Below, piece by piece: positions 1 through 10,736 of a DNA stretch of 64,000 nt. The notes beneath the pieces were generated by a model. It was given only the letters and a program-made list of their open reading frames with translations. It did not search any database and was not told the DNA's origin. The position numbers and the translations under genes were made by a program. The number at the start of each line of letters is the position of its first letter. Position 1 is the first letter of the stretch. This DNA is from Serratia sarumanii (GTDB taxonomy: Bacteria; Pseudomonadota; Gammaproteobacteria; Enterobacterales; Enterobacteriaceae), in NCBI RefSeq assembly GCF_029962605.1, contig NZ_CP124750.1, positions 4,340,001-4,404,000 on the forward strand. The letters are read 5' to 3'.

Positions 1-553
1 CGTGCGCCATGCTGCCATCGTCGTTGGTCAGTTCACACAGCACGCCGGCAGGTTTGAAACCGGCCATGGAAACCAGATCGATGGTCGCTTCGGTGTGGCC
101 GCGACGGCTCAGCACGCCGCCCGGCTGCGCGCGCAGCGGGAACACGTGGCCCGGACGGTTCAGGTCGCTCGGCTTGGCGCTGTCTGCCACCGCCGCACGG
201 ATGGTGGTCAGGCGATCGGAAGCGGAAACCCCGGTGGTCACGCCCTGCGCCGCTTCGATGGTCACGGTGAAGGCGGTCTGGAACTGGCTGGAGTTGTTGG
301 TCACCATCATCGGCAGCTCAAGCTGCTGACGGCGTTCTTCGGTGATGCACAGGCACACGATACCGCTGCCGTGGCGAATGGTCAGCGCCATCTGCTCAAC
401 GGTCATGGTTTCCGCGGCGAAGATCATGTCACCTTCGTTTTCACGATTTTCATCATCGAGCACCATTACGCCGCGCCCATTGCGCAGTGCGTCAATCGCG
501 CGTTCAACGCGTTCTGTCGGCGTGCCAAAGTCTGAAAGTAGCGTCTGATTCAT
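1..553 (-). CDS. ribB: 3,4-dihydroxy-2-butanone 4-phosphate synthase, 3' end cut by window edge
   Basis: The minus strand reads [20 protein letters not shown] at the start and stays open to the left edge, giving about 184 of the usual ~217 residues. RibB converts ribulose 5-phosphate to 3,4-dihydroxy-2-butanone 4-phosphate and formate, the four-carbon precursor of riboflavin. The acidic loop [11 protein letters not shown], the RHGSGI segment and the RRGHTEA segment typical of DHBP synthases are visible. A GAGG ribosome site lies about nine bases before the ATG. An FMN riboswitch and a sigma70-type promoter lie upstream, so expression should fall when FMN is plentiful. Only the C-terminus is missing, because of the window boundary rather than damage. 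Confidence 0.96.
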   Translation of the reverse strand, partial: MNQTLLSDFGTPTERVERAIDALRNGRGVMVLDDENRENEGDMIFAAETMTVEQMALTIRHGSGIVCLCITEERRQQLELPMMVTNNSSQFQTAFTVTIEAAQGVTTGVSASDRLTTIRAAVADSAKPSDLNRPGHVFPLRAQPGGVLSRRGHTEATIDLVSMAGFKPAGVLCELTNDDGSMAH

Positions 554-663
554 GGTAAAAAACCTCATTAAAAATTATGGATTACCAGAACCAGGGCGAT
601 CTTGAGGAGTAGCTAGCAATAGCTAAAAAAATAACGCAAGCGGGCGCAAGCCCGGCAGATACC

Positions 664-820
664 GTTACTCTCTCCCATCCGGACTATAACCGTCGGCCCC
701 GGAATTGCACCGGATCTGCTGACCTCTAACCGGCCTTTACAGGCTGGCTGAGCGCTCGCGGGCTTTCACCGTAGAAGGTGATTTACCGCCGGTGGGGACT
801 TTCACCCCGCCCTGAGAATA
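664..820 (-). ncRNA. FMN riboswitch (RFN element) in the ribB leader
   Basis: On the minus strand the leader opens with CTTATTCTCAGGGCGGGGTG and contains the conserved blocks GAAAGTCCCCACCGGCGG, TAAAGGCCGG and CGGTTATAGTCCGG, ending in GGGAGAGAGTAACGG. These are the hallmark segments of the six-stem FMN aptamer found before ribB in enterobacteria (the SroG RNA in E. coli). FMN binding is expected to reduce ribB expression. The rest of the 417-base gap between ribB and ubiK holds the ribB promoter (830-858), the leader down to the start codon and the ubiK upstream region; I see no other gene in it. Confidence 0.95.
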
Positions 821-829
821 AGCAGGATG

Positions 830-858
830 ACTATAACGCTAATGGGTAGGCAGGGCAA
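830..858 (-). promoter_or_regulatory. sigma70 promoter for ribB
   Basis: On the minus strand TTGCCC (853-858) and TATAGT (830-835) are separated by 17 bp. The start of transcription would fall just before the FMN aptamer, as expected for a riboswitch-controlled gene. Confidence 0.7.
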
Positions 859-970
859 TTGGCAAAAGCACAATTCGGCCACGCGCGGCGAATGCGCTTA
901 ATGGTGTTTATCCGGCGGGCAACTCGCATTACACTAAGCGGCAGCAATTAAACTCTGAAAGGGATACGCC

Positions 971-1246
971 ATGATTGACCCGAAAAAAATCGAACAAATC
1001 GCACGCCAGGTTCATGAGTCCATGCCTAAAGGCGTTCGTGAATTCGGGGAAGACGTTGAGAAAAAAATCCGTCAGGTGCTGCAGTCGCAGCTGACCCGCC
1101 TGGATTTGGTTAACCGCGAAGAGTTCGACGTGCAGACTCAGGTGCTGTTGCGCACCCGCGAGAAGCTGGCGCTGTTGGAACAGCGCCTGGCCGAGCTGGA
1201 AAGCAAGCTGAGCGCGGCACCGGCAGCCAAACAGGAAGACGAATAA
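971..1246 (+). CDS. ubiK: ubiquinone biosynthesis accessory factor UbiK (YqiC)
   Basis: This 91-residue protein begins [20 protein letters not shown] and continues with a helical, charged C-terminal half ([18 protein letters not shown], about residues 63-80) that should form a coiled coil. It matches the BMFP/YqiC family in length and layout. UbiK is a small membrane-associated factor that helps the ubiquinone hydroxylation and methylation steps together with UbiJ. It has a GAAAGGGATA ribosome site and its own downstream hairpin. It is divergent from ribB, as in E. coli. Confidence 0.93.
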   Translation: MIDPKKIEQIARQVHESMPKGVREFGEDVEKKIRQVLQSQLTRLDLVNREEFDVQTQVLLRTREKLALLEQRLAELESKLSAAPAAKQEDE

Positions 1247-1255
1247 ATTCCCGCC

Positions 1256-1292
1256 AAGGGCGCGCACCTGAACCGCGCGCCCTTGTTCTTTC
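1256..1292 (+). terminator. Rho-independent terminator after ubiK
   Basis: AAGGGCGCGC (1256-1265) pairs perfectly with GCGCGCCCTT (1275-1284) around a nine-base loop and is followed by a T-rich tail. It lies between the convergent ubiK and hldE and may serve both. Confidence 0.8.
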
Positions 1293-1304
1293 GGTCGCCC
1301 GGCG

Positions 1305-2735
1305 TTAGCCGCGCCCGTCTTTGATCGCTTTGATGATGTTGGTGGTCGACAGCCCGTCTTCAAAGTTCAACACTTTGACATCGCCGCCGTTGGCCCACAC
1401 TTCCGCACTGCCGGCAATCTCTTCCGGTTTGTAATCACCGCCTTTCACCAGCAGATCCGGCAGAATGTCGGCGATCAAGCGCTGCGGCGTGTCCTCTTCG
1501 AACGGCACCACCCAATCCACCGCTTCCAGCGCGCCCAGCACGATCATGCGATTCTCCAGCGCGTTGACCGGGCGTGTTTCCCCTTTCAGGCGTTTGGTCG
1601 AGGCGTCGCTGTTCACCGCCACGATCAGGCGGTCGCCCAGCTTGCGGGCGTTGGCCAGATAGGAGACGTGGCCGGCGTGCAGAATGTCGAAAATGCCGTT
1701 GGTCATCACCACTTTCTCGCCGCGCTGACGCGCCTGAGCAACAGCGGTTTTCAACTGCGCTTCGGTCATCACGCCAAAGCCGGTTTCGGCCCGGCCGCGC
1801 ACCGCGTTTTCCAGCTCGATGGGCGACACGGTGGAAGTACCGAGCTTGCCCACCACCACGCCGGCGGCGGCGTTGGCCAGGAAACAGGACTCTTCCAGCG
1901 AATTGCCGGCGGCCAGCGAGGCGGCCAGCACGCCGATCACGGTGTCGCCGGCGCCGGTCACATCAAACACTTCCTGCGCTTGGGTCGGCAGGTGCAGCGG
2001 CTCAACGCCCGGCTGCAGCAGCGTCATGCCGTGTTCGGAACGGGTGACCAACAGCGCCGACAGCTCGAAATCCGCCACCAGCTTCATGCCGCGCGCCACC
2101 AGTTCCGCCTCATCCTTGCAGTGGCCCACCACCGCTTCGAACTCGGACAGGTTCGGCGTCAGCAACGTCGCGCCGCGATAGCGCTCGAAGTCAGAGCCTT
2201 TCGGATCGATCAGCACCGGCACCTTGGCGGCGCGCGCCAGTTGGATCATGCCCTGCACCTGGCTGAGCGCGCCCTTGGCGTAATCGGACAGCACCAGCGC
2301 GCCGATCTGCGGCAGCGCCTGCTGAATGCGCTCAAGCATCGGCTGCGGATCGACGTTGGAGAAGCCTTCTTCGAAGTCGAGACGGATCAGTTGCTGGTTG
2401 CGCGACAGCACGCGCAGCTTGGTGATGGTCGGATGGGTCGGCACCGAGACGAAGTCGCAGCGCACGTTGACTTCATTCAGCTTGGCGCTCAGCGCCCGCG
2501 CCGCATCGTCGATGCCGGTCAGGCCCACCAGGCGGGAATTGGCGCCCAGCGAAGCGATGTTCATCGCCACGTTAGCCGCGCCGCCGGGACGCTCTTCGAT
2601 GGTGTCGACCTTGACCACCGGCACCGGGGCTTCCGGTGAAATGCGGCTGGTCGGCCCATACCAATAGCGATCCAACATGACGTCACCGACCACCAGCACA
2701 CCGGCGCGGCGAAAATCAGGCAGCGTAACTTTCAT
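1305..2735 (-). CDS. hldE: bifunctional heptose 7-phosphate kinase / heptose 1-phosphate adenylyltransferase
   Basis: The 476-residue protein fuses two enzymes of ADP-L-glycero-D-manno-heptose synthesis, which supplies the LPS inner core. The N-terminal ribokinase-like kinase (about residues 1-320) shows the PGGAANVA sugar-binding segment and the C-terminal [11 protein letters not shown] motif with its catalytic Asp. The C-terminal nucleotidyltransferase (about 340-476) shows [16 protein letters not shown] near residue 348, with the HxGH motif. Length matches E. coli HldE (477). It lies 77 bp downstream of glnE on the same strand, giving the ygiF-glnE-hldE order found in enterobacteria. Loss would give a deep-rough LPS. 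Confidence 0.97.
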   Translation of the reverse strand: MKVTLPDFRRAGVLVVGDVMLDRYWYGPTSRISPEAPVPVVKVDTIEERPGGAANVAMNIASLGANSRLVGLTGIDDAARALSAKLNEVNVRCDFVSVPTHPTITKLRVLSRNQQLIRLDFEEGFSNVDPQPMLERIQQALPQIGALVLSDYAKGALSQVQGMIQLARAAKVPVLIDPKGSDFERYRGATLLTPNLSEFEAVVGHCKDEAELVARGMKLVADFELSALLVTRSEHGMTLLQPGVEPLHLPTQAQEVFDVTGAGDTVIGVLAASLAAGNSLEESCFLANAAAGVVVGKLGTSTVSPIELENAVRGRAETGFGVMTEAQLKTAVAQARQRGEKVVMTNGIFDILHAGHVSYLANARKLGDRLIVAVNSDASTKRLKGETRPVNALENRMIVLGALEAVDWVVPFEEDTPQRLIADILPDLLVKGGDYKPEEIAGSAEVWANGGDVKVLNFEDGLSTTNIIKAIKDGRG

Positions 2736-2812
2736 CCGATAACTCCAAAAAAGAACAAAATTTTAGTGGCGCAGATATTACCACAGACCGCCGGAATACC
2801 CGCAAAAAGGTA

Positions 2813-5650
2813 TTAATCCAGCCATTTGGCCCAGCTGGCGCGCACCTGCTCGCGCTCGGCGGTGAACAGCTCGCTGCCGACCTTGCCGGAATGCTCCTGC
2901 AGCGCCAGATGGTGGATCTCGTCGCGCATGGTGACATAGGCCTGGGTCAGCGCGCGCGCTTCCTCTTCCGGCATGATGTCGTAATTGGCCATCAGCTCGA
3001 AGATGCGCACGTTGTCCGACCAACGCGTCAGCCGCGGTTCACCCGGCGCATAGCGTAAGACCAGATATTGGGCGATAAATTCGATGTCGGTAATGCCGCC
3101 CTCATCGGTTTTGATATCAAACAGATCGCGCTGTTTGTTGCCGAGATGGTTGCGCATCTTTTCGCGCATCTCGCGCACTTCGCGCTTCAGGGTCTCCGCA
3201 TCACGCGTTTTGCACAGGATTTCGCGCCGAATCGCGTCGAACTGCTGGTGCAACGCCGGATCGCCGTGCACGATGCGCGCGCGCACCAGGGCCTGATGCT
3301 CCCAGGTCCAGGCTTCGTTTTGCTGGTAATCGGCGAACGCCTCGACGGTGCTGACCAGCATCCCCGCGGCGCCGGAAGGCCGCAGACGCGCGTCCACCTC
3401 ATACAGAATGCCGGAGGAAGTGCGGGTGCTGAACAGATGCATCACCCGCTGCGCCAGCCGCAGGTAGAACTGGCGGCCGTCGATGCAGCGATCGCCGTCG
3501 GTCATCACCTCCGGCGGGCAATCCAGCAGGAACACCAGATCGAGATCGGAACTGTAACCCAGCTCCCAGCCGCCCAGCTTGCCGTAGCCGATCACCGCAA
3601 AGCCGCGCCCTTCGCGCTCCTGCAGATGGGTCGGCTGGCCGTAGCGCGCCACCATGTCGCTCCAGGCCTGTTGCACCACCGCGTCGATGATCGCCTCCGC
3701 CAGATAAGTCAGGTGGTCGCTCACTTTCATCACCGGCAGCGCGCCGGCGATATCCGCTGCGGCGATGCGCAGCTGCTGCGCCTGTTTGAACTGGCGCAGC
3801 GCCTCCAGCTTTTGCTCTTCGTCGTCTTCCGACACCCGCAGCAGGTACTGGCGCAGCTCGCTGCGGTAGGCGTCCAGCGCCACCGGCTGATACAGCGTGG
3901 CCGGATCCAGCAGTTCGTCCAGCAACAGCGGGTAGCGCGACAGCTGGTTGGCAACCATCGGCGAAGCGGCGCACAGACGGATCAGATGGCTGAGCGCCGC
4001 GTGGTACTCCACCAGCAGCTCGAGGTAAGTGGTGCGGGTGACGATGCTGAGCAGCAGCTGCGCCAGCCGCACCAGCGCGGTCGGCGCGTCCTGGCGCGGG
4101 CACACCTCCGCCAGCAGGCGCGGCATCAGCTGATCGAGCACGTCGCGGCCGCGCGGGCCGATGGTGCGCTTGTCGACATCATGGCGGAAATCGGCGATGG
4201 TGCGCAGCATCTGTCGGCGCCCCTCTTCGTCCAGGTGCGGCGTCAGCGGCGCCAGCTCGTTTTCCTCCAGCGCGTCCTGCCACAGGCTGTGATAGTGCTG
4301 GTAGTCGGGATCTTCGCCGATATCCGGGCTATCGTCGCCGATCAGATCGTCGAACACCGCCCGCACCGCCTGCATGTGCACCTCCAGCGTCGCCATCAGC
4401 GCCGGCCAATCCGCCAGCCCCATGCCGTAGGCCAGCCGCGCCTGGTCGAGCGCATCCTGCGGCAGCGTCTGGGTTTGCTGATCGCCGATCGCCTGCAGCA
4501 GATTCTCCAGCCGCCGCAGGAACAGGTAGGCGGCGCTCAGCGCCCGCACCTGCTCGGCCTCCAGCAGCCCCAGCTCACCCACCGCCTGCAGCGTCGGCAG
4601 CAGCGAACGCCCCTGCAGCGCCGGCTCACGGCCGCCGCGGATCAGCTGAAATACCTGGGTGATGAATTCGATTTCGCGAATGCCGCCGGCGCCCAGTTTG
4701 ATGTTGTCCTTCAGGCCGCGCCGCCGCACTTCACGGGCGATCATGCCCTTCATGTTGCGCAAAGACTGGATGACGCTGAAATCGATATAGCGGCGGAACA
4801 CGAACGGCCGCAGCGTTTTGCGCAGCTCCTGGCTGTAGGCGTCTTCCGCGCCGCCCATCAGGCGCGCCTTCACCATCGCATAGCGCTCCCAGTCGCGCCC
4901 CTGCTCCTGATAGTAGTCTTCCAGCGCCGCGAAGCTCATCACCAATGGGCCGCTGTCGCCGAACGGCCGCAGCCGCATGTCGACGCGATAGACGAAGCCG
5001 TCGATGGTCTGCTGATCCAGCGCCTTGATCAGCCGCTGGCCCAGGCGGGTGAAGAACTGGGCATTGTCCAGCTCGCGCCGCCCGCCCTGGGTCTGGCCGT
5101 TTTCCGGGTAGGCGAAGATCAGATCGATATCCGACGAGAAATTCAGCTCGCCGCCGCCCAGCTTGCCCATGCCGAGGATCAGCAGCGGCTGCGGTTCACC
5201 GGCGGCGTTGCACGGCGTGCCCCACTCGCGGCAACAGGTTTGGTACAGCCAGTCGCGCGCGCTGACGATCAGCGTCTCCGCCAGCCCGCTCAGCTGCAGT
5301 AGCGTTTCTTCGGTCGAACACAGCCCCTGCGCCTGCGCCCAGGCAATGCGCACCAGCGTTTCACGGCGAAACAGACGCAGCGTGCGCATCAGTTGCGCCT
5401 CATCGCGCACCTCTTCCAGCTCGTCCTGCAGCCAGGCGGCATAGTGTTGCCACTCACCGGGCGCCGGCGGCTGTTCGCGCAGCGTCGCCAGCCAGGCCGG
5501 CTGGGCGAGCAGTGCGTCGCTGACGAAGTCGCTCGACGCCAGCACCCACTGCTCCTGCTCGCTAAAGGCGCTGTCCGCGCCGTGAACTTCCTGAAAACGC
5601 TGCACAACCTGCTGTGCCTGAGCCTGTAACGCGGCTGAAAGTGGCGACAT
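2813..5650 (-). CDS. glnE: bifunctional glutamine synthetase adenylyltransferase / adenylyl-removing enzyme
   Basis: This 945-residue protein has the duplicated nucleotidyltransferase layout of GlnE. The N-terminal adenylyl-removing half carries [18 protein letters not shown] near residue 165-180. The C-terminal adenylylating half carries [18 protein letters not shown] near residue 695. Each has the paired Asp residues that bind metal. It adds or removes AMP on glutamine synthetase in response to PII (GlnB) and glutamine, so it sits at the end of the nitrogen signalling cascade. Length equals the E. coli enzyme (946). The chosen start, [16 protein letters not shown], lies 45 bp after the ygiF stop, consistent with co-transcription. 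Confidence 0.97.
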   Translation of the reverse strand: MSPLSAALQAQAQQVVQRFQEVHGADSAFSEQEQWVLASSDFVSDALLAQPAWLATLREQPPAPGEWQHYAAWLQDELEEVRDEAQLMRTLRLFRRETLVRIAWAQAQGLCSTEETLLQLSGLAETLIVSARDWLYQTCCREWGTPCNAAGEPQPLLILGMGKLGGGELNFSSDIDLIFAYPENGQTQGGRRELDNAQFFTRLGQRLIKALDQQTIDGFVYRVDMRLRPFGDSGPLVMSFAALEDYYQEQGRDWERYAMVKARLMGGAEDAYSQELRKTLRPFVFRRYIDFSVIQSLRNMKGMIAREVRRRGLKDNIKLGAGGIREIEFITQVFQLIRGGREPALQGRSLLPTLQAVGELGLLEAEQVRALSAAYLFLRRLENLLQAIGDQQTQTLPQDALDQARLAYGMGLADWPALMATLEVHMQAVRAVFDDLIGDDSPDIGEDPDYQHYHSLWQDALEENELAPLTPHLDEEGRRQMLRTIADFRHDVDKRTIGPRGRDVLDQLMPRLLAEVCPRQDAPTALVRLAQLLLSIVTRTTYLELLVEYHAALSHLIRLCAASPMVANQLSRYPLLLDELLDPATLYQPVALDAYRSELRQYLLRVSEDDEEQKLEALRQFKQAQQLRIAAADIAGALPVMKVSDHLTYLAEAIIDAVVQQAWSDMVARYGQPTHLQEREGRGFAVIGYGKLGGWELGYSSDLDLVFLLDCPPEVMTDGDRCIDGRQFYLRLAQRVMHLFSTRTSSGILYEVDARLRPSGAAGMLVSTVEAFADYQQNEAWTWEHQALVRARIVHGDPALHQQFDAIRREILCKTRDAETLKREVREMREKMRNHLGNKQRDLFDIKTDEGGITDIEFIAQYLVLRYAPGEPRLTRWSDNVRIFELMANYDIMPEEEARALTQAYVTMRDEIHHLALQEHSGKVGSELFTAEREQVRASWAKWLD

Positions 5651-5695
5651 AGTGTATGACCCGTTCTGCGGCCCACGGCTGGCGGGCCGGCTTGA

Positions 5696-7003
5696 TTAAC
5701 GAAGCGCGCCGTTTAACCAGAATGGCGCATGCGATAAGGCCTGTTTGCGGCTGGCTTCATACCAGCCCTGACGGCGCTCGCTCAGCGCCGCCTGCAGTTC
5801 GCGCCAGGCCTCGATGTAAGGCCCGGTCTGCTCGTCGGGGTAAGCGCCCGACAGCAGGACCAGCGCCGAAATCTGACGCGTCAGGCGCGGCAATTGTTCC
5901 TGATATTCATCTTCGTTCAGCGTACGGCTGAAGGCCTCTTTCAACTCCGCGCCGCTGCGCCCCAGCATGATGTCGCTGAAGCGTTTGAAAGAACCGTCCA
6001 GCTTGGCCTGCCCTTTGGCGTCAATAAACGGCCGCCAGGCGCCGCTCACCAGCCATGATGTGAGCGCCAACTTACATTGCAGGTAGGCTGCGCTGTAGCA
6101 CAGGCTCTCTGGTTGCGCGGCTTTGTCCGCCAACAGCGGCTCGAGCTCGGTCAGGCGGGCGCGCAGATCGGCGCTGGCCTTGCGCGGCACCAGGCCGCCG
6201 AAGATCACCAGCGCCTGGCGGATCGTGCCGACCGCCTCAATCACCGAAGCGCGCGCCTGCGCGTCGCCGCGCAGCCACAGCTCTTCATGGTACTGCCAGT
6301 GGCTCAGCGCCAGCTCGAAGGCGGCGATCATCCCCTGTTCAACGCTCGCCTTCGCCGCCGGCTTCAGCACCTGCAGCGGGCGCACCTCGCGCGGCGGATT
6401 GCCCTGCGCCAGGTGATAACCGCGCGCCGCCTTGCTTAGACTGCCCTGGCGCAGCCCGTCGTGCGCCGCCAGCTCACCGGCCAACGCCAGCAGATCGGCG
6501 GTATTGCCTTTCAGCAGCTCCAGCTCGATCTCGCTCAAGGCTTCGCTGAGATCACCGGCGCGCACCTCGCCCTGATCCAGGCCAATCTCTATCTCGCTTT
6601 GGCCGTAAGTAACCACCCACTTCTCACGCACGAAATCGGTACGGAACAGCGGTTGCAACGCCTGCTGCAACGCTGCGATATCGCAATCCTGCGGCCAAAT
6701 GTCGGCAGGAAACTGCGCCAGCGCCAGCTGCGGCTCGGCGATAGCGACATTGTATTCCGGGCGCTGGTGCAGGCCGCCCACCACTTTACCGGCGGTTTTG
6801 ATGGTCATCTCATAGCGATCGTCGAAACCGCGAATGCGCAGCCCCATGTCGTGACGGCGCAGGAAGTTGTCGGCCGTTTCGAAGTAAATGTTGGTCAGTT
6901 TTTGCGGCGCGGAATGCTGATGCGGCCAGGCGGCGAGCCAGTGTGGCAGAGCGGCCACTGCTTGCGGCGCGGCGATGAATTTCAGTTCAATTTCAACGGT
7001 CAT
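5696..7003 (-). CDS. ygiF: inorganic triphosphatase (CYTH-CHAD protein)
   Basis: The 435-residue protein starts MTVEIELKF, which contains the ExExK signature of CYTH tunnel phosphatases. The CYTH domain spans roughly residues 1-200 with further charged tunnel strands (MGLRIRGFDDRYEMTIKT). The remainder is a helical CHAD domain rich in conserved basic residues. E. coli YgiF hydrolyses inorganic triphosphate with Mg2+; the CHAD domain is thought to bind polyphosphate. It is first in the operon with glnE and hldE and is transcribed divergently from ygiM across a 278-bp gap. Confidence 0.93.
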   Translation of the reverse strand: MTVEIELKFIAAPQAVAALPHWLAAWPHQHSAPQKLTNIYFETADNFLRRHDMGLRIRGFDDRYEMTIKTAGKVVGGLHQRPEYNVAIAEPQLALAQFPADIWPQDCDIAALQQALQPLFRTDFVREKWVVTYGQSEIEIGLDQGEVRAGDLSEALSEIELELLKGNTADLLALAGELAAHDGLRQGSLSKAARGYHLAQGNPPREVRPLQVLKPAAKASVEQGMIAAFELALSHWQYHEELWLRGDAQARASVIEAVGTIRQALVIFGGLVPRKASADLRARLTELEPLLADKAAQPESLCYSAAYLQCKLALTSWLVSGAWRPFIDAKGQAKLDGSFKRFSDIMLGRSGAELKEAFSRTLNEDEYQEQLPRLTRQISALVLLSGAYPDEQTGPYIEAWRELQAALSERRQGWYEASRKQALSHAPFWLNGALR

Positions 7004-7219
7004 AATTCTTTAACACCAATAAGTTATGCATTCACGTCGGTTTCAGCGCGGCGCGTTCGGCCCGCCGTATGCTGCCCACTGACGCACAGTTGCCGTTATC
7101 TTACCGCGATTCCCGGCACCTTAACCCTGCTAACTGTAGAAAAAACCTGTTACGTTATAAAACACTGCGCAACTCACAGAATCAGCCACAGTAAGATAGT
7201 TCTCATTCCGGTTTTGGCG

Positions 7220-7248
7220 TTGCGTCGTCAGACTGAACCCTCTACTAT
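7220..7248 (+). promoter_or_regulatory. sigma70 promoter for ygiM
   Basis: TTGCGT (7220-7225) and TACTAT (7243-7248) are 17 bp apart, 33 bases upstream of the ygiM start codon. The remainder of the 7004-7281 gap should also carry the divergent ygiF promoter, for which I could not find convincing boxes. Confidence 0.6.
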
Positions 7249-7281
7249 CGTTCCATAAATTCACCCAGAAACGATGAACTA

Positions 7282-7902
7282 ATGCAGAAATTACGCCTGA
7301 TTTGCCTTGCCGCGCTGAGCTTCAGCATCACTTGGGCCGCACATGCCGAAGATAAACGCTATATCTCCGATGAGTTAAGCACTTACGTCCATAGCGGCCC
7401 AGGTAATCAGTACCGTATTGTCGGCACTCTCAACGCCGGTGAAGAAGTGACCCTGCTGAGCGTCAACGACAGCACCAACTACGGCCAGATCCGCGATCCG
7501 AAAGGCCGCACCACCTGGATCCCGCTCGACCAGCTCAGCCAGACGCCAAGCCTGCGCACCCGCGTGCCCGAGCTGGAACAGCAGGTGAAAACCCTGACCG
7601 ACAAGCTGGCCAACATCGACAACACCTGGAACCAGCGTACCTCGGAAATGCAGGAAAAAGTCGCGGGCAGCGACAGCACCATCAGCAGCCTGCAGAAGGA
7701 AAACCAGGATCTGAAAAACCAGCTGGTGGTCGCGCAGAAGAAGGTCAACGCCGTTAACCTGCAGCTCGACGACAAGCAGCGCACCATTATCCTGCAGTGG
7801 TTCATGTACGGCGGCGGCGTCGCCGGCGTCGGTTTGCTGCTGGGCCTGCTGTTGCCGCACCTGATCCCGCGCCGCAAGAACAACAACCGCTGGATGAACT
7901 GA
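7282..7902 (+). CDS. ygiM: TIGR04211 family SH3 domain membrane protein (YgiM)
   Basis: The 206-residue product begins with a cleavable signal peptide ([22 protein letters not shown]). A bacterial SH3 domain follows (about residues 25-90: [20 protein letters not shown]). Then comes a coiled coil (about 95-160: [25 protein letters not shown]), one transmembrane helix (about 170-192) and a basic tail RRKNNNRW. This order identifies YgiM, whose function is not settled; SH3b domains often bind cell-wall material. The domain layout implies a periplasmic SH3 and coiled coil held by a C-terminal anchor. It lies upstream of cca as in E. coli but has its own terminator. Confidence 0.9.
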   Translation: MQKLRLICLAALSFSITWAAHAEDKRYISDELSTYVHSGPGNQYRIVGTLNAGEEVTLLSVNDSTNYGQIRDPKGRTTWIPLDQLSQTPSLRTRVPELEQQVKTLTDKLANIDNTWNQRTSEMQEKVAGSDSTISSLQKENQDLKNQLVVAQKKVNAVNLQLDDKQRTIILQWFMYGGGVAGVGLLLGLLLPHLIPRRKNNNRWMN

Positions 7903-7927
7903 TCTCAGTATCGTTCAGTTTGAGTAT

Positions 7928-7949
7928 GGGCGCCTGCGGGCGCCCTTTT
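7928..7949 (+). terminator. Rho-independent terminator after ygiM
   Basis: GGGCGCC (7928-7934) and GGCGCCC (7939-7945) form a seven-bp stem with a TGCG loop, followed by TTTT. Confidence 0.8.
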
Positions 7950-8024
7950 CATTGGCGCCGACATCCCGCGGCCAATTCATGTAATCTGATAGACAGAGCC
8001 TTACACGATATTCAGGAGTCAACA

Positions 8025-9269
8025 GTGCAGATTTATCTGGTCGGCGGCGCCGTTCGCGACAGCCTGCTCAATATTCCGGTGGTCGATCATGATTGGGTGG
8101 TGGTGGGCGCCACGCCGGCAGAGCTGCTGGCGTTGGGCTACCAGCAGGTCGGTAAAGATTTTCCGGTGTTCCTCAACCCCGACTCCCACGAGGAGTACGC
8201 GCTGGCGCGCACCGAGCGCAAATCCGGCCAGGGGTACACCGGTTTTACCTGCTATGCCGCGCCGGACGTGACGCTGGAAGAAGATCTGCTGCGGCGCGAT
8301 CTGACCATCAACGCCATCGCCCGCTCCGCCGAAGGAGAGCTGATTGATCCTTACGGCGGCGTGGCCGATCTGCAGGCGCGCGTGCTACGCCACGTTTCCG
8401 ACGCGTTCGGCGAAGATCCGCTGCGCGTACTGCGCGTGGCGCGATTCAATGCCCGCTTCGCCCATCTGGGTTTTCGCATCGCCGACGAAACGCTCGCCCT
8501 GATGCGCCAGATGGCGCACAGCGGTGAACTGGCCGCGCTGACCGCCGAACGCGTCTGGAAGGAAACCGAAAAGGCGCTGCAAAGCCAGAGCCCGCAGGTC
8601 TATTTTCAGGTGCTGCGCGATTGCGGTGCGCTGGCGGTGCTGTTCCCGGAAATCGACGCGCTGTTCGGCGTGCCGGCTCCCGCCAAGTGGCACCCGGAGA
8701 TCGACACCGGCGTACACACGCTGATGGCGTTGGCGATTGCCGCCCGCCTCACGCCGGAGGTGGACGTGCGCTTCGCCACTCTGTGCCACGATCTCGGCAA
8801 AGGGTTGACGCCGAAAGAGTTCTGGCCGCATCACCACGGCCACGGCCCGGCGGGCGTGCGGCTGGTCGAAGCGCTGTGCCAGCGGCTGCGGGTGCCCAAC
8901 CCGGTACGGGATTTGAGCAAGCTGGTGGCCGAGTACCATGATTTGATCCACACCGTGAACAAGCTGCGTCCGGAGACCCTGTTGAAGCTGTTCGACGCCA
9001 TCGACGTCTGGCGCAAACCGCAACGGCTGGAGCAGATGATCCTGACCAGCGAAGCGGATGCGCGCGGCCGTACCGGCTTTGAGGAGAATCCTTATCCGCA
9101 GGGCGACTATCTGCGCCAGGCGTATCAGGTGGCGAACGCGGTATCTATTAAAGAAGTGGTAGCCAGCGGGCTGCAGGGCACCGCGATCCGCGACGAGCTC
9201 AAACGCCGTCGCCAGCAGGCGCTGGCCGACTGGAAACTCAACCAAACCATCCTCAACGATCAGGCATAA
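8025..9269 (+). CDS. cca: multifunctional CCA tRNA nucleotidyltransferase / phosphatase
   Basis: The enzyme builds and repairs the 3' CCA end of tRNAs without a template. I chose the GTG at 8025 because AGGAG lies six bases upstream and the protein then starts [19 protein letters not shown], as E. coli Cca does (also GTG). It gives 414 residues against 412 in E. coli. The class II nucleotidyltransferase catalytic pair D21-H-D23 is visible, with the [10 protein letters not shown] motif. A C-terminal HD domain (LCHDLGKG, then HHHGHGPAG) marks the gammaproteobacterial type with 2'-phosphatase and phosphodiesterase activity. The longer upstream reading frame, which overlaps ygiM, was rejected. 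Confidence 0.96.
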   Translation: MQIYLVGGAVRDSLLNIPVVDHDWVVVGATPAELLALGYQQVGKDFPVFLNPDSHEEYALARTERKSGQGYTGFTCYAAPDVTLEEDLLRRDLTINAIARSAEGELIDPYGGVADLQARVLRHVSDAFGEDPLRVLRVARFNARFAHLGFRIADETLALMRQMAHSGELAALTAERVWKETEKALQSQSPQVYFQVLRDCGALAVLFPEIDALFGVPAPAKWHPEIDTGVHTLMALAIAARLTPEVDVRFATLCHDLGKGLTPKEFWPHHHGHGPAGVRLVEALCQRLRVPNPVRDLSKLVAEYHDLIHTVNKLRPETLLKLFDAIDVWRKPQRLEQMILTSEADARGRTGFEENPYPQGDYLRQAYQVANAVSIKEVVASGLQGTAIRDELKRRRQQALADWKLNQTILNDQA

Positions 9270-9295
9270 AAAAACCCCGCAGAGCGGGGTTTTTT
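9268..9295. terminator. bidirectional terminator between cca and uppP
   Basis: AAAAACCCCGC-agaGCGGGGTTTTTT lies between convergent genes, with A and T tracts on both sides, so it should stop transcription from either strand. Confidence 0.9.
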
Positions 9296-9308
9296 CCTGG
9301 CATCGGGC

Positions 9309-10133
9309 TTACAGGAATACCATGTAAACCACGGCCGCCACGATAAAGCGGTAGATGGCGAACGGCACGAACGAGATGCGTTTGATCAGCGACAGGAAGG
9401 TCTTGATCGCAATCAGCGCCACCACGAAGGCAGTAACGAAACCGACGGCGAACATCGGCAGGTCGCCCCAGGTCAGGAAGTGCAGGCTCTTATACAGATC
9501 CAGACCGCTGGCGCCTATCATCATCGGCACCGCCAGGATGAATGAAAATTCGGACGCCGCATAGCGGTTTACGCCCACCAGCATGCCACCGGCGATGGTC
9601 GCTCCCGAACGGGAGAAGCCCGGCCACAGCGCCAGGCACTGGAAGCAACCGATCAAAAACGCCTGCCGGTAGGTGATGTCATCCAGCCCTTCCGCACGCG
9701 GCTTCTTCGGCTTCAGCCATTCCGCCGTCAACAGCAGCAGGCCGCCGACCACCAACGCGTACATCACGTTTTTCGGCGCGAACAGCGATTTAATGACATC
9801 GTGGAATATCAACCCCAGCACCACCGCCGGGATCATCCCCAACAGGATGTGCCCCAGCTTCAGCCGGCCGTGGGTTTTGCCCTCGTGCTCCACCGGCTTG
9901 CCGCCGAAATGGATGCCGATCAGGCCGAACAGCCGGCGCCAGAACATCACTACCACCGCCAGGATCGACCCCAGTTGGATGATGACTTCAAAGGTCTTGG
10001 CTTTGTCGCCGGTAAAGCCCAGCCACTCGCCAACGATGATCATATGCCCGGTGGAAGACACCGGCAGAAATTCGGTTAATCCCTCGACAACCCCAAGAAC
10101 AAACGCAATAAACAGTGAATGCATGTCCGTCAT
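9309..10133 (-). CDS. uppP: undecaprenyl-diphosphatase (BacA)
   Basis: This 274-residue polytopic membrane protein starts [20 protein letters not shown]. It shows the two family signatures, [10 protein letters not shown] (about residues 21-30) and PGFSRSGAT (about 170-180), which form the active site. It dephosphorylates undecaprenyl pyrophosphate so the lipid carrier can be reused for peptidoglycan and O-antigen synthesis, and confers bacitracin tolerance. Length and start match E. coli UppP (273). It lies downstream of folB on the same strand, separated by a terminator. Confidence 0.97.
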   Translation of the reverse strand: MTDMHSLFIAFVLGVVEGLTEFLPVSSTGHMIIVGEWLGFTGDKAKTFEVIIQLGSILAVVVMFWRRLFGLIGIHFGGKPVEHEGKTHGRLKLGHILLGMIPAVVLGLIFHDVIKSLFAPKNVMYALVVGGLLLLTAEWLKPKKPRAEGLDDITYRQAFLIGCFQCLALWPGFSRSGATIAGGMLVGVNRYAASEFSFILAVPMMIGASGLDLYKSLHFLTWGDLPMFAVGFVTAFVVALIAIKTFLSLIKRISFVPFAIYRFIVAAVVYMVFL

Positions 10134-10173
10134 GTGCTTCGCTCACCCCATAAATTTGCGACTAACATAAACA

Positions 10174-10208
10174 TAAAAAAGCGGCAGTGCTTAAAGACAA
10201 TGCCGCTA
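10174..10208 (-). terminator. terminator after folB
   Basis: On the minus strand AGCGGCA (from 10207) pairs with TGCCGCT (to 10180) across a 14-base loop, followed by TTTTTT. It lies between folB and uppP and separates their transcripts. Confidence 0.75.
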
Positions 10209-10269
10209 AAACAATTCTCAGGATTAAGACCAGCTTAACGGTCTTTCGTTGCAAGCAGATGACATAAAA

Positions 10270-10632
10270 TCATGCGGGACGAGTGCCGCGCTCAATGATC
10301 ACGCCGACCCGATTGGCATGTGCTACAGCGCCCGGTTTGCTGACCTTAATACGGACCCATGGGGAATTGAAGCGCTGAAGCAAAATTTCGGATATTTCCT
10401 CCGCCACGCGTTCCACCAGCGCGAACCGGTTCGATTCAACGTGCCGGATCACGGCGTCGCTGACGTCGGCATAGCTCAGACAGTCAGTTACGTCGTCGCT
10501 GGCGGCGGCCGGCCGGTTATCCCAGCCCATTTCGATATCGAACACCAGCTTCTGACGAATGCCCTGTTCCCACTCATAAACGCCAATGGTGGTAATTACG
10601 GTAAGCTCTTCAATAAATACGATATCCATCAC
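10270..10632 (-). CDS. folB: dihydroneopterin aldolase
   Basis: The 120-residue protein ([25 protein letters not shown]) has the family length and the YADVSDAV and VERVAEEI segments of bacterial FolB. It cleaves 7,8-dihydroneopterin to 6-hydroxymethyl-7,8-dihydropterin and glycolaldehyde in folate synthesis, and also epimerises dihydroneopterin. It is divergent from plsY across 104 bp, the usual enterobacterial arrangement. M1 or M2 could be the start; the difference is one residue. Confidence 0.95.
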   Translation of the reverse strand: MMDIVFIEELTVITTIGVYEWEQGIRQKLVFDIEMGWDNRPAAASDDVTDCLSYADVSDAVIRHVESNRFALVERVAEEISEILLQRFNSPWVRIKVSKPGAVAHANRVGVIIERGTRPA

Positions 10633-10736
10633 GTCATTCTCTGTTTTTGGCCTTGCCGGATACCACTTCCAGCGGAATGTGCGTATTATCCATGGATGTT
10701 GCGAGTAAAACGACCATTATTAAACGGAACCGCGTT

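Noticed and set aside
3068..5302. 744-residue open frame antisense to glnE
   Set aside because: Composition is a His/Gln/Arg-rich shadow of a high-G+C gene on the other strand; glnE is fully conserved and this frame has no ribosome site.
7797..8024. Longer N-terminus for Cca
   Set aside because: The 76 extra residues overlap ygiM and its terminator; the GTG at 8025 has a good ribosome site and matches E. coli.
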